NCBI RefSeq assembly: GCF_029193815.1
Contig: NZ_JARFVC010000024.1
Coordinates: forward strand, 1 to 57,330
Direction of reading: 5' to 3'
Length of the DNA stretch: 57,330 bases
Origin: Cytobacillus sp. S13-E01
GTDB taxonomy: Bacteria; Bacillota; Bacilli; Bacillales; Bacillaceae_L
Position numbers and translations under genes: made by a program. Shown piece by piece: positions 26,479 through 35,505 of the stretch. Below the pieces are notes generated by a model. The model was given only the letters and a program-made list of their open reading frames with translations. It made no database searches and was not told the DNA's origin. The stretch's first letter is position 1. Each line of letters starts with the position of its first letter.

Positions 26479-26510
26479 TAAAAGCTCTCCTGTATAGGGG
26501 GGCTTTTATT
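26479..26510 (+). terminator. terminator of rnpB
   Basis: AAAAGCTCTCC and GGGGGGCTTTT form a stem with TGTATA loop. Repeat A copy 5 begins about 8 bases later. Confidence 0.85.
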
Positions 26511-26517
26511 TAAAGAT

Positions 26518-26735
26518 TAAGAAAGAATAAAAATTTGAACCTAGTTTTAGTGTCTAGCTCCGGGCGCCATCGGCTCTATGGCATAAGCCAATCCCTTCCC
26601 GAAGGCAAAAAACGCCTTCAGTCAGGGCTCGTCTTATGCTTGACTTGCACAGGATGTGCTGATGTCGATGTTCGCCACAGGACGTGGCGGGTTTTAATCG
26701 ACGCGCCGATAGGCTGGCGCCCTGCACTTTTCTTA
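26518..26735 (+). repeat. repeat A copy 5, full length
   Basis: The best complete copy. It has the left end AAGAAAGAATAAAAATTTG, GTGTCTAGCTCCGGGCGCC, ATCGGC, hairpin AAGGCAAAAAACGCCTT, block ACTTGCACAGGATGTGCTGA, hairpin CGCCACAGGACGTGGCG, then GACGCGCCGATAGGCTGGCG and CCCTGCACTTTTCTTA. The outer arms GGCGCCA...TCGGC and GCCGA...TGGCGCC are complementary, so the unit can fold into a closed multi-branched structure. Confidence 0.92.
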
Positions 26736-26840
26736 ATGCAAAGTATATAGTAAGGTTGTTATATGAAAATAAATTACATAGAAACAAAAATAAATGATTA
26801 CATAGTAGATTGGATAAAGCAAAATTAAAAATAAGGGTGA

Positions 26841-27989
26841 ATGAATTTGGGAAAAATGACGTTAATTGCGACATCAGCAATGGGAATTGAAGCGATTGTT
26901 GCTAAGGAAGTTCGTGATTTAGGATATGAATGCACAGTTGAAAATGGAAAAGTGATCTTTGAGGCTGATGAGAAGGCTATTTGTAGAAGTAATCTATGGC
27001 TTAGAACTGCAGATCGTGTAAAAATAAAAATTGGTGAGTTTAAAGCTACAAGTTTTGATGAATTATTTGAAAAAACCAAAGCTTTAAACTGGGGTGACTT
27101 TTTACCGGAAAACGCTGAATTTCCTGTTATTGGAAAGTCTGTTAAATCTCAATTATTTAGTGTTTCAGACTGTCAAAGCATCGTGAAAAAGGCCGTTGTT
27201 GAAAATCTAAAAAAACACTACAAAAAACAAACAAATTGGCTAGAGGAGAGTGGTCCGTTTTTCCGTATTGAAATAGCACTTCTTAAAGACGTAGCCACAT
27301 TAACTATTGACGCAAGTGGTTCTGGTTTACATAAACGGGGGTATCGTGTTGGTCAAGGAGAAGCACCTATTAAAGAAACATTAGCAGCTACCTTAATTAA
27401 ACTTACGAATTGGACACCAGACCGCCCTTTTGTTGATCCTTTTTGCGGATCCGGTACAATTCCAATTGAGGCTGCGTTAATCGGACAAAATATTGCTCCT
27501 GGTTTTAATCGTGGCTTTGCATCGGAAGAATGGGACTGGATTGGGAAAAGTATATGGGATGAAGCTAGACAAGAAGTCGAAGACCTGGCTAAATATGATC
27601 AACCATTGGATATAATGGGACTCGATATTGATCACAGAATGATTCAAGTCTCAAAAGATAACGCTGAGGAAGCCGGTTTTACTGAGTTGCTTAGTTTTAA
27701 ACAAATGCAAGTATCTGATTTTACGACAAACAAAGATTATGGTGTGCTCATCGGTAATCCTCCATACGGTGAACGTCTAGGCGAAAAAAAAGCTGTAGAA
27801 TTGATGTACAAAGAAATGGGGAAGGCTTTCTCTAAGTTAGATACTTGGTCAGTGTACATGCTTACATCCAATGAAAATTTTGAAAACATATATGGTAAGC
27901 CTGCAACTAAAAAGCGTAAATTATTTAATGGCTTTATTAAAACCGACTTTTATCAGTATTTCGGACCACGTCCGCCACGAGATAACTAG
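26841..27989 (+). CDS. ypsC: THUMP-domain 23S rRNA guanine-N2 methyltransferase (YpsC)
   Basis: A 382-residue SAM-dependent rRNA methyltransferase of the RlmL N-terminal type. A ferredoxin-like plus THUMP region (about 1-160, with TFDELFEKTKALNW) is followed by a Rossmann domain: SAM motif DPFCGSGTIPIEAA (about 203-216), acidic residue in LDIDHRM, and catalytic GNPPYGERLG. B. subtilis YpsC has the same layout. The start is uncertain: ATG 26841 is very close to AAGGGTGA, while the in-frame TTG at 26847 is better spaced. Confidence 0.92.
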   Translation: MNLGKMTLIATSAMGIEAIVAKEVRDLGYECTVENGKVIFEADEKAICRSNLWLRTADRVKIKIGEFKATSFDELFEKTKALNWGDFLPENAEFPVIGKSVKSQLFSVSDCQSIVKKAVVENLKKHYKKQTNWLEESGPFFRIEIALLKDVATLTIDASGSGLHKRGYRVGQGEAPIKETLAATLIKLTNWTPDRPFVDPFCGSGTIPIEAALIGQNIAPGFNRGFASEEWDWIGKSIWDEARQEVEDLAKYDQPLDIMGLDIDHRMIQVSKDNAEEAGFTELLSFKQMQVSDFTTNKDYGVLIGNPPYGERLGEKKAVELMYKEMGKAFSKLDTWSVYMLTSNENFENIYGKPATKKRKLFNGFIKTDFYQYFGPRPPRDN

Positions 27990-28222
27990 GTTAGTGAATT
28001 ACATTCATTCCTGTTGATTAAACGCTGTTTGCGTAAACAATGTACCAGTTAATTTCAATTAGAAAGCTGTGTAGTGGTGTCTTATCTTTCCTAGACGTAA
28101 CAAAGATTATTTATATAACATCAATCTTACCATATCTAAAATAATTTTTTAATATGAATATAATTTCAAAACACGACATAAAATGTAATTGTTAATTATA
28201 TTGTTGTGCAGGAGTGTGTGAG

Positions 28223-28405
28223 TTGAATACGATGGACTTTTCTAAAATACGTGAAGCATTAGAAACTTCATATAAAGCGTTATTAAGGGAAGCTGGACAA
28301 GAAACGAGTGGATTTGAAAATATTTCACAAGCCGAAGAAGAATATCTACAGGGATTATCACATGCAACATCCGTTGGAAAAGAGTATTTACGTTATAGAA
28401 AGTAA
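28223..28405 (+). CDS. small hypothetical protein, 60 residues
   Basis: Start chosen at TTG 28223, 8 bases after AGGAG; an in-frame GTG at 28214 overlaps the ribosome site and is unlikely. The product is helical and acidic (MDFSKIREALETSYKALLREAGQE, then AEEEYLQGLSHATSVGKEYLRYRK). It occupies the position of yptA in B. subtilis, between ypsC and ypvA, but I cannot claim identity. A perfect terminator hairpin follows. Confidence 0.7.
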   Translation: MNTMDFSKIREALETSYKALLREAGQETSGFENISQAEEEYLQGLSHATSVGKEYLRYRK

Positions 28406-28497
28406 GGTTTATTTGAATTGTTTTGCTTATTTCTAGCTTTCGTGAAAAAAGTGTACACCTACTTAGTTACAACCTTAGAAAAATACCTACCATGTCT

Positions 28498-28520
28498 ACT
28501 CGCCAAATGGCGAGTTTTCT
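28498..28520 (+). terminator. Rho-independent terminator
   Basis: ACTCGCCA and TGGCGAGT pair perfectly around AA, then TTTTCTT. Confidence 0.88.
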
Positions 28521-28595
28521 TATTAGATTGACTTACTAGTCAATCTATAAGATAATTACAGTTTAGTCTTATAAAGGTTTTGGAGGTTTTATTTA

Positions 28596-30533
28596 ATGAT
28601 TCGAGAGCGATTGCCTTTTCAAGTTTCAAAAAATGATAATTTTTTTGACAAGTTGAATGAATGGATTGGCGATATTTTTTATGATATTTTACCTGAAAAG
28701 GGATATGAGCTAAGAGATGAACAAATTTTTATGGCGTTTCAACTGGAAAGGGCATTTAAGGAAAAATCAGTTGTATTCGCTGAAGCTGGAGTAGGTACTG
28801 GGAAAACATTTGTATACTTGTTATATGCACTGTGTTATGCAAGATATACAGGAAAACCAGCTATAATTGCTTGTGCGGATGAGTCACTAATTGAACAGCT
28901 CGTTAAACAAGAAGGAGATATAGAAAAGCTTTCAAAAGCACTTGATTTACATATAGATGTTAGATTGGCAAAATCACAAGATCAATATTTATGTTTACGT
29001 AAACTTGATGACACTTTGCTTAAAACGGAATCTACTTTAATAGAAGAAATCCATGGTGATTTACCTGAGTTTGTACATAATCATTCTGCTTTGCAGTCCT
29101 TTTATCATTATGGTGATCGGAAAAATTACCCTCGTGTAAATGATGATGAATGGGATAAAGTGGCATGGGATTCTTTTCAGGACTGTTTTGCATGTGAAAA
29201 ACGGCATAGATGTGGACAAACCTTATCAAGAGATTACTACAGAAAAGCATCAGATTTAATCATCTGTTCACATGACTTTTACATGGAGCATACTTGGACT
29301 GTTGAGGCAAGGAAGCGTGAAGGTCAATTACCATTACTACCAGAGGGTAGTTCTGTTGTTTTTGATGAAGGTCATTTATTAGAGTTTGCAGCACAAAAAG
29401 CGTTGACATACCGCGTCAGGGAATCTACGCTTGAAAATCTGTTAACCAGACTTTTAGAAAACGATATTCGCGAAGAACTAGCCTATCTAATTGAAAGCAC
29501 GATTGAACAAAATGAACGCTTTTTCAATACACTAAATAATTATTCAAGTAGTGTTGTAGGATCAGATAGAATGGATATCTCTTTTAGCGGTGAGGTTAAG
29601 AAAGAGGCGGGTGAGCTATATCGTAAGCTTACACAAATAGGAGAAGGTTTAGTTTTTGAAAGTGAAACGTACACGATCAACCAATATGAACTTAACATTG
29701 TAGATGAACACATAGATCGTATGGAATATTCAATAAAATTATTATTAGAAAATGACGACGCCATTTCGTGGATGGAGCAGTCTTTTGAAAATGACAGTAC
29801 ATTAGTAATTATGCCACATGCAGTTGAACATATTTTAAGCGAGAAGGTTTTCTCAAAAGAGATTCCATTTATATTTTCTTCTGCAACATTAGCAGATAAT
29901 AAGTCATTTGATTATATTGCAACAAGTCTTGGTATAGACAAATTTCAGTCATTCTCGGTAGAATCACCGTTTAATTATAATGACCAAATGACTATTTATA
30001 CACCTGTGTTTCAAGCTAAAGATGGGCTGCTGTCTGCGAAACTAGCTTATACCATTAAACAATTGGATAAGACAAATGGACGAGCACTCATTCTATTTAA
30101 TTCAAAGGAAGAACTACAGCTATTTAAAGAACACATTAGAAATAAAACTAAATATACATTTTTGTTCGAAGGTGAACAAGAAATAAGTGAATTAGTTTCA
30201 CGTTTTCAAAACAATGAACAGTCTATCCTTTGTGCTGTCCATTTATGGGAGGGATTGGATATCCCTGGACCATCATTATCAAATGTTATAATTTGGTCTT
30301 TACCATATCCACCAAATGACCCTGTGTTTCAAGCCAAACGAAAGTCAGCTAGTGATTCGTTCTGGAAAGTAGATGTTCCTTATATGCTGCTAAGACTTAA
30401 ACAAGGCGTAGGACGCTTAATAAGGGCCCATGACGATAAGGGTATTGTTTCGATATACCTGACGGACGATATAGAAAATGAAGTTTTGGATAAAATTAAA
30501 CAAGCGTTACCAACAAACATTAGAGAAGAATAG
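28596..30533 (+). CDS. ypvA: DinG/XPD-like ATP-dependent helicase (YpvA)
   Basis: A 645-residue superfamily 2 helicase. Walker A is AEAGVGTGKTFVYL (about 63-76) and motif II is DEGH (SVVFDEGHLLEF, about residue 254). Four cysteines between motifs Ia and II (QYLCLRKL, then CFACEKRHRC) match the XPD/DinG iron-sulfur cluster arrangement. Motif III-like FSSATLA, then motifs V and VI in WEGLDIPGP and RLKQGVGRLIR. It corresponds to B. subtilis YpvA by position. Start ATG 28596 after TTTTGGAGG. Likely role is DNA unwinding in repair. Confidence 0.93.
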   Translation: MIRERLPFQVSKNDNFFDKLNEWIGDIFYDILPEKGYELRDEQIFMAFQLERAFKEKSVVFAEAGVGTGKTFVYLLYALCYARYTGKPAIIACADESLIEQLVKQEGDIEKLSKALDLHIDVRLAKSQDQYLCLRKLDDTLLKTESTLIEEIHGDLPEFVHNHSALQSFYHYGDRKNYPRVNDDEWDKVAWDSFQDCFACEKRHRCGQTLSRDYYRKASDLIICSHDFYMEHTWTVEARKREGQLPLLPEGSSVVFDEGHLLEFAAQKALTYRVRESTLENLLTRLLENDIREELAYLIESTIEQNERFFNTLNNYSSSVVGSDRMDISFSGEVKKEAGELYRKLTQIGEGLVFESETYTINQYELNIVDEHIDRMEYSIKLLLENDDAISWMEQSFENDSTLVIMPHAVEHILSEKVFSKEIPFIFSSATLADNKSFDYIATSLGIDKFQSFSVESPFNYNDQMTIYTPVFQAKDGLLSAKLAYTIKQLDKTNGRALILFNSKEELQLFKEHIRNKTKYTFLFEGEQEISELVSRFQNNEQSILCAVHLWEGLDIPGPSLSNVIIWSLPYPPNDPVFQAKRKSASDSFWKVDVPYMLLRLKQGVGRLIRAHDDKGIVSIYLTDDIENEVLDKIKQALPTNIREE

Positions 30534-30556
30534 AATTATTCTTCTCTTTAATTTTA
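30522..30556 (+). terminator. terminator overlapping the ypvA stop
   Basis: AGAGAAGAA (30522-30530) pairs with TTCTTCTCT (30539-30547), followed by TTAATTTT. The TAG stop codon lies in the loop. Confidence 0.82.
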
Positions 30557-30702
30557 CCAATTTGATGCACCATATTTAGTTTACACGCCACATTAAGGGA
30601 CTTTAATACCACCACTGATCTTTATAAGGATTAAAAAAGGAAATGGTGCAAAGTGTGTTGAAATACAATAAGGAGTCTAAAAAATATATGGGGGTTACAT
30701 AG

Positions 30703-32226
30703 ATGCCTGAAATTCAGAAAACTGAGAAGCAATTTTTAGATTATGTAAAGAAAATGACGAGCTACAATGAAGCAATTGGTCTTATGTTTTGGGACTTGAG
30801 AACGGGAGCTCCGAAAAAAGGGGTAGAGCAACGTTCTGAAATCATTGGTATGCTATCGTCTGATGTGTTCAAAATGTCAACGTCAGAAGAAATGGCAGCA
30901 TACATTGCGAAATTAACAGCCAAAGATGTTGTTGAACAATTATCCGAAATAACAAGAAAAACGCTTGAAGAATCTAAAAAAGAATATGATCGCAATAAAA
31001 AGATACCTGCAGAGGAGTATAAAGAATATGTTATTCTCCGATCTAAAGCTGAATCGATATGGGAAAAAGCAAAAGAACAAGCTGATTTTGCAATGTTTCA
31101 GCCATACTTAGAAAAACTTGTTGAATTCACAAAAAAATTCGTTAATTATTGGGGTTATGAAGGTAATAAATATAATACATTACTTGATATGTATGAGCCG
31201 GGTGTAACTGTCGATGTACTAGATGAAGTATTTTCTAATTTAAGAGACAGGATTGTTCCACTTGTAAAAGCGATTTCCGAATCTACCAATCAGCCAGAGA
31301 CGTCGTTTTTATTTGCGTCATTTCCAAAAGAGAAACAACGTGACTTTAGTCTTTCTTTACTAAAGGATATGGGATATGATTTTGAGGCTGGAAGACTAGA
31401 TGAAACAGTACATCCGTTTGCTATTGGGTTAAACCCAGGTGATGTACGCGTCACAACAAAATATGATGAACAAGATTTTCGGACTGCTGTTTTTGGAACA
31501 ATTCATGAAGGTGGACACGCACTTTATGAGCAAAATATTTCTTCAGAATTAATTGGGACGCCTTTATGCACGGGAACATCAATGGGGATACATGAGTCAC
31601 AATCACTGTTTTATGAAAACTTCGTTGGTCGAAGCTTCTCATATTGGAAGAATAATTATGCTTCATTAAAGCGTTTTGCAGATGGACAGTTTGATGACAT
31701 TTCTATTGATGAATTTTATCGTGCTATAAACGAGTCAAAGCCATCATTGATTCGAATTGAAGCTGATGAGTTAACATACCCACTCCATGTTATGGTCCGT
31801 TATGAGATAGAGAAAGGTTTATTTAATGATGAAATTGACGTAAAAGATTTACCTGAAATCTGGAATTCGAAATACGAAGAATATTTAGGGATTAGACCAA
31901 AAGACGATGCGCAAGGTGTTCTTCAGGACGTTCATTGGGCAGGTGCGAGTTTTGGTTACTTCCCATCATACGCATTAGGATATATGTATGCAGCACAATT
32001 AAAACAAGCGATGTTAAAGGATCTTCCAAACTATGATACATTGCTTGAAGAAGGAAACCTTCAACCAATTAAAGAGTGGATGACAGCGAACGTACATAAA
32101 CATGGGAAACTAAAAAAACCACTTGAGATACTACAAGATATAACAGGGGAAGGATTAAATGCTGATCATTTAATTAAATATTTGGAAGACAAATATAGTA
32201 GTGTATATCACTTAAAATTTTCTTGA
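30703..32226 (+). CDS. ypwA: M32-family metallocarboxypeptidase (Taq type)
   Basis: A 507-residue zinc carboxypeptidase of the cytoplasm. The M32 zinc motif is HEGGH (GTIHEGGHALYEQN, about 269-273), with the third ligand expected in GIHESQSLFYEN about 30 residues later, and family signatures IRIEADELTYPLHVM, GIRPKDDAQGVLQDVHWAGASFGYFPSYALG. Length is the normal one for the family (about 500). It follows ypvA as in B. subtilis. RBS GGGGGTT is weak but well placed. Confidence 0.95.
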   Translation: MPEIQKTEKQFLDYVKKMTSYNEAIGLMFWDLRTGAPKKGVEQRSEIIGMLSSDVFKMSTSEEMAAYIAKLTAKDVVEQLSEITRKTLEESKKEYDRNKKIPAEEYKEYVILRSKAESIWEKAKEQADFAMFQPYLEKLVEFTKKFVNYWGYEGNKYNTLLDMYEPGVTVDVLDEVFSNLRDRIVPLVKAISESTNQPETSFLFASFPKEKQRDFSLSLLKDMGYDFEAGRLDETVHPFAIGLNPGDVRVTTKYDEQDFRTAVFGTIHEGGHALYEQNISSELIGTPLCTGTSMGIHESQSLFYENFVGRSFSYWKNNYASLKRFADGQFDDISIDEFYRAINESKPSLIRIEADELTYPLHVMVRYEIEKGLFNDEIDVKDLPEIWNSKYEEYLGIRPKDDAQGVLQDVHWAGASFGYFPSYALGYMYAAQLKQAMLKDLPNYDTLLEEGNLQPIKEWMTANVHKHGKLKKPLEILQDITGEGLNADHLIKYLEDKYSSVYHLKFS

Positions 32227-32232
32227 AATTTA

Positions 32233-32265
32233 AAAAAACTCTCCGAAAAGTGGGGAGTTTTTTTA
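32233..32265 (+). terminator. Rho-independent terminator of ypwA
   Basis: AAAAACTCTCC pairs with GGGGAGTTTTT around GAAAAGT. Confidence 0.92.
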
Positions 32266-32274
32266 AAATAAACG

Positions 32275-32312
32275 GAACCAACATTGCTACGAGAAGTCAT
32301 GTTGGTTTCTTA
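32275..32312. terminator. second hairpin, between convergent ypwA and cbaA
   Basis: AACCAACAT (32276-32284) pairs with ATGTTGGTT (32299-32307). It is followed by a short T-rich run on the + strand; repeat A copy 6 begins within a few bases. Confidence 0.6.
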
Positions 32313-32313
32313 A

Positions 32314-32382
32314 AAGATAAGAAAATATAAAAGTTTGTTCCTAGTTTTAGTGTCTAGCTCCGGGCGCCCTGCGCTTTTCTTA
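32314..32382 (+). repeat. repeat A copy 6, short form
   Basis: GATAAGAAAATATAAAAG, then TAGTTTTAGTGTCTAGCTCC, then GGGCGCCCTGCGCTTTTCTT. The whole interior is absent: the two GGCGCC ends are fused into one. It lies between convergent genes. Confidence 0.9.
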
Positions 32383-32384
32383 TG

Positions 32385-34040
32385 TTAAAATAAGTTATTA
32401 AAGCCTTTTGATCCTGGTGGTGCATTTTGAATCATATCAATAAGCGGAATTGCATAAGCGATAAGAATTAATGCAATTAATACCCCAACCCATATTTTCC
32501 AGTTTTCTAAAATCATTGGAGTTTTTTCTGCATGATCTGTAACCTCACCAATAGGGAATTCTGTTTCACCTTTTGGTGCAAAGAATGCAAGGTTAACAAC
32601 AATTACTAATATTAGAATAATTCCTATAAATAGAATAGTGCCTCCAACTGCTTGTGCAATTTGATAAGGAATCCATTCGGCTGCTTGTGCTGAATTTCCA
32701 TAGGTTGAAAATGAAGAACGTCTCGGTGCACCAAGTAAACCTGCAAAGTGCATAGAAGTTGACATAAATGCCATACCAACTACCCAAACGATTGTTTGAA
32801 CAATGGCTAATTTATTCATAGCTTTTGTCATAACACGACCAGTGATGTGTGGAATCAGCCAGTAAGCAATTCCAAAGAATGTTAATAATACAGTAGTAGC
32901 AACAGTTAAGTGAAAATGTCCAGTTACCCATATTGTATTATGAATAACTTGGTTCATTTGGTTTGATGCGTTAATTATACCACCTGCACCTGCTGGAATA
33001 AAAATTAGCATTCCCATGAATGGAGCGAAAAAGCGAGCGTCTCCCCAAGGTAGTTTTCTAAACCAGCCAAATAGACCAGTTGCACCCTTAGAACGACCAT
33101 ACATTTCAAATGTTGCAAACATTGAGAATGCTGTCATAAGTGACGGAATGATAACCATGAAAGTTAATACGACCTGTACAAATTTCCAAACAGGGTCGAT
33201 TCCAGGTTCTGTTAGTTGATGGTGAAATCCAACTGGAATAGAGAATAATAAGAATAATACAAAGGATAATCTTGCTAACGCATCAGAAAATATTTTTGCT
33301 CCAATGACTTTAGGTACGACTACATACCAGGCCATGTAGGCTGGTAGTAACCAGAAATAAACTAATGGGTGACCAAAATACCAGAATAATGATCTACTTA
33401 CTAATACATCAATTTCTTCCACAAGACCAAGTGACAATGGCAAGAACTGAAGTAATACTGTCGCTGCAACTCCTAAAGTAGCCACTAGCCATAAAATCAT
33501 CGTAATAACTGCCATAAAAGCAAGAAGGGGTGTAACTGCTCCGGGGTTAGCTTTCTTCCATTTTCCAAAGTGAGAAAACATTGTAAAACCACTAACCCAA
33601 CTTCCGACGACAACTAAGGTTAATCCTATATAAAATGCAGGGTGCGCCATAAGTGGTGCATAAAATGTATATAAAACTGAAGCTTCTCCGAGTAATATAG
33701 TAGTAGCTGTCATAGCTGTACCAACTGTCATTAGCCAAAAACCAATCCAGCCCCAAAAACGTACTTTGTCTGATAACGTTCCTGCAGTCTTACTTAAAGA
33801 AGCAAATAAAAATCCAACGATAAAAAAGGTAGTAAGTACAAGTGCAAGTAATACACCGTGTACTGTAAGTATTTGATAGTAGCCAATGCCAGCAGGTAAC
33901 GTAAATTTACCTGAACGAACTAATGTCTGTAGTAAACCAGCAAAACCTCCAAGGAATAAAGCGATAAATGCGACGTAAATATGAGCCATTGCTAGCTTCC
34001 CATCGCGAGAATTAATTTTTGAGTTTGTTGCATTACTCAT
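32385..34040 (-). CDS. cbaA: ba3-type cytochrome c oxidase subunit I
   Basis: A 551-residue haem-copper oxidase subunit with about 13 membrane helices; it reduces O2 to water and pumps protons. Haem and CuB ligands: HGVLLALVL (helix II His), GHPLVYFWLLPAYMAWY (CuB His), GFHHQL (two CuB His), and TGHFHLT near helix X (haem His pair). The helix VI sequence has the B-family pattern, and no extended subunit III fusion is present. Its ATG overlaps the subunit II stop by four bases (ATGA), so they are translationally coupled. Nearest relatives are b(a/o)3 oxidases of Bacillus and Thermus. Confidence 0.93.
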   Translation of the reverse strand: MSNATNSKINSRDGKLAMAHIYVAFIALFLGGFAGLLQTLVRSGKFTLPAGIGYYQILTVHGVLLALVLTTFFIVGFLFASLSKTAGTLSDKVRFWGWIGFWLMTVGTAMTATTILLGEASVLYTFYAPLMAHPAFYIGLTLVVVGSWVSGFTMFSHFGKWKKANPGAVTPLLAFMAVITMILWLVATLGVAATVLLQFLPLSLGLVEEIDVLVSRSLFWYFGHPLVYFWLLPAYMAWYVVVPKVIGAKIFSDALARLSFVLFLLFSIPVGFHHQLTEPGIDPVWKFVQVVLTFMVIIPSLMTAFSMFATFEMYGRSKGATGLFGWFRKLPWGDARFFAPFMGMLIFIPAGAGGIINASNQMNQVIHNTIWVTGHFHLTVATTVLLTFFGIAYWLIPHITGRVMTKAMNKLAIVQTIVWVVGMAFMSTSMHFAGLLGAPRRSSFSTYGNSAQAAEWIPYQIAQAVGGTILFIGIILILVIVVNLAFFAPKGETEFPIGEVTDHAEKTPMILENWKIWVGVLIALILIAYAIPLIDMIQNAPPGSKGFNNLF

Positions 34041-34510
34041 TGTTCAACCACCTCGATTTTTGCATTCATCATATGGTGACCTGCTCCGCAATATTCATTA
34101 CATAGGATTAGATATTCACCAGTTTTATTAAACTTTTGTGTGTAAGTATTTACATACCCTGGTTCAGCCATCATATTGATATTAGTACCAACTACTTGAA
34201 ACCCATGGACAACGTCTGTGGTAGTTACATTTATGACAACCTCAGATCCTTTAGGAATTTGTATTTGATTTGGTGTAAACGCAAAAGCGGAGGCAATAAT
34301 ATTTAACTCATATTTGTTCCCCTCAATTTGTCTTAACCCAGGATTATCAAATGGTGCAGTTTCATGTACTTTCTCGGGGTCAATAGTAACTAAAGAGCTA
34401 GCGGGTTTAGTCCCCATATAGAAAGCGCCCACTCCTACTGTTGTTAAAAATACTAATAATGTCCCAATCCCGAATAGTAGCCATATTTTTTCAAACTTAT
34501 GCATGTGCAT
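34037..34510 (-). CDS. cbaB: ba3-type cytochrome c oxidase subunit II (CuA)
   Basis: A 157-residue subunit with one N-terminal membrane anchor (IWLLFGIGTLLVFLTTVGVGAF, about 8-29) and an extracellular cupredoxin domain. The CuA site is complete: His in VVHGFQV (about residue 113) and CNEYCGAGHHMM, which supplies two Cys, His and Met. No cytochrome c domain is fused. Start ATG 34510 after AAGGGAGAG; ATG 34504 is a possible alternative. It follows the 50-residue subunit IIa gene in one operon. Confidence 0.93.
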   Translation of the reverse strand: MHMHKFEKIWLLFGIGTLLVFLTTVGVGAFYMGTKPASSLVTIDPEKVHETAPFDNPGLRQIEGNKYELNIIASAFAFTPNQIQIPKGSEVVINVTTTDVVHGFQVVGTNINMMAEPGYVNTYTQKFNKTGEYLILCNEYCGAGHHMMNAKIEVVEQ

Positions 34511-34577
34511 GGCTTTTCTCTCCCTTCAGATTTACAAGTAACGAATTTTTAATGACTTTAGCGTTACTACAACACGA

Positions 34578-34730
34578 TTATAAGTTGTTGACACGATCTA
34601 GAAATAAGAAGTAAACACCTACCCAAGTAGCGATTAAGAAAAACCCAAGTAAAAATACTGAAGCTAGAGTCCCTTTTAACGAAGAACTATCTTCAATCTT
34701 GTGTTTTTTTGGAGTTTCAATTTTCGTCAT
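34578..34730 (-). CDS. cbaD: ba3 oxidase small subunit IIa
   Basis: A 50-residue single-span protein: basic N-terminus (MTKIETPKKHKIEDSSSLKG) and one hydrophobic helix (TLASVFLLGFFLIATWVGVY). It fits subunit IIa of ba3 oxidases, which supplies the membrane helix missing from the short subunit II. It is the first gene of the operon, 67 bases before cbaB. AAGGGGATGG precedes ATG 34730; an in-frame ATG at 34739 directly abuts the ribosome site. Confidence 0.85.
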   Translation of the reverse strand: MTKIETPKKHKIEDSSSLKGTLASVFLLGFFLIATWVGVYFLFLDRVNNL

Positions 34731-34857
34731 GTTTTCCATCCCCTTTTTAATTATTTTAGAAATTAATTAATGAATACATTTCCATAATACAAAACAAATT
34801 TTTAAAATCGATATACATTTTGAGGATGTCATAAATTGTTCATTCCTTATCTAAACA

Positions 34858-34901
34858 CTATATTAATAGGGAAAAGTTTATAAATCAGTGATATTAATCA
34901 C
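34858..34901 (-). promoter_or_regulatory. candidate ba3 operon promoter with Crp/Fnr-type site
   Basis: GTGATATTAATCAC (34888-34901) is a perfect palindrome of the GTGA-N6-TCAC type read by Crp/Fnr proteins. On the minus strand a TAATAT -10-like element lies at 34865-34860, which would place the palindrome centre at about -41.5, the class II activator position. No good -35 is seen, in keeping with activator dependence. All inferred. The rest of 34902-35181 holds nothing I recognise. Confidence 0.5.
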
Positions 34902-35181
34902 ATATATAATCTAGAAATGTGAAGGATTTGTGACTTAAAACACATCTTTAATATAGTGAGTTTAAACGTTTAAGGGTAGTACACGAATTTCATAGACGAG
35001 TTATTTTCTATCAATCTACCTCTAAAGGAAGCTGACTAAATAAAAGTAGTTCCTAGCGGAGCCCTATATTAATGGCAAAAACTAAACTCACGTTAACGCT
35101 TTACGCATCTGGTTGCATATAATAGGATATTACTTTTATAGATGTAGTAAATGGACTGTAATAGAAGGATGGGTGATTGCC

Positions 35182-35313
35182 ATGAGAAAACATTATTGTA
35201 CGAAATGTTTAACATTTCTTGAAAAATCACAAAAGCATTGTCTGAGATGTGGTGCTGTAGAAGTGAAAATAATCGAGATCAATGTACAAATAAATAATAC
35301 GAAGGATTACTAG
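35182..35313 (+). CDS. small zinc-ribbon protein, 43 residues
   Basis: Start ATG 35182 follows GGATGGGTGAT; the frame upstream is open but lacks a ribosome site. Two CxxC pairs (HYCTKCLTF and HCLRCGAVE, Cys 6, 9, 20, 23) form a rubredoxin-like zinc knuckle; the C-terminus is hydrophilic (INVQINNTKDY). Function unknown. Confidence 0.65.
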   Translation: MRKHYCTKCLTFLEKSQKHCLRCGAVEVKIIEINVQINNTKDY

Positions 35314-35344
35314 TGCTTTAAAAATAGTAAATGAACCTTCTAAA

Positions 35345-35505
35345 ATGGGGGTTCTACATCCCCACTGATTGTTAGTTGAACTTATAACGTTAGGAGCGTG
35401 CACGTCCTGTGCGTCGTCGGGTCTTTAGGTGCAGTATATCCCCCACCTAAACTCCTCGCATTCTCCAAGTTTTGAGGTGGGGATTTTACTGCACCTTAAG
35501 CGTGG
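35345..35505 (+). other. highly structured intergenic region
   Basis: Three inverted repeats in 160 bases. GGGG-TTCTACAT-CCCC lies at 35347-35363. A GTGCACGTCCTGTGC loop lies around 35398. A long stem at 35425-35496 pairs AGGTGCAGTATATCCCCCACCT with AGGTGGGGATTTTACTGCACCT. The segment CCCCACTGATTGTTAGTTGAAC looks like an end of an IS200/IS605-type element, but no transposase is nearby. It could be a transposon scar, an orphan guide-like RNA or another structured RNA. Confidence 0.5.

Noticed and set aside
26535-26880. Frames on both strands across repeat A copy 5
   Set aside because: Entirely or mostly repeat sequence; similar spurious frames appear in other repeat A copies.
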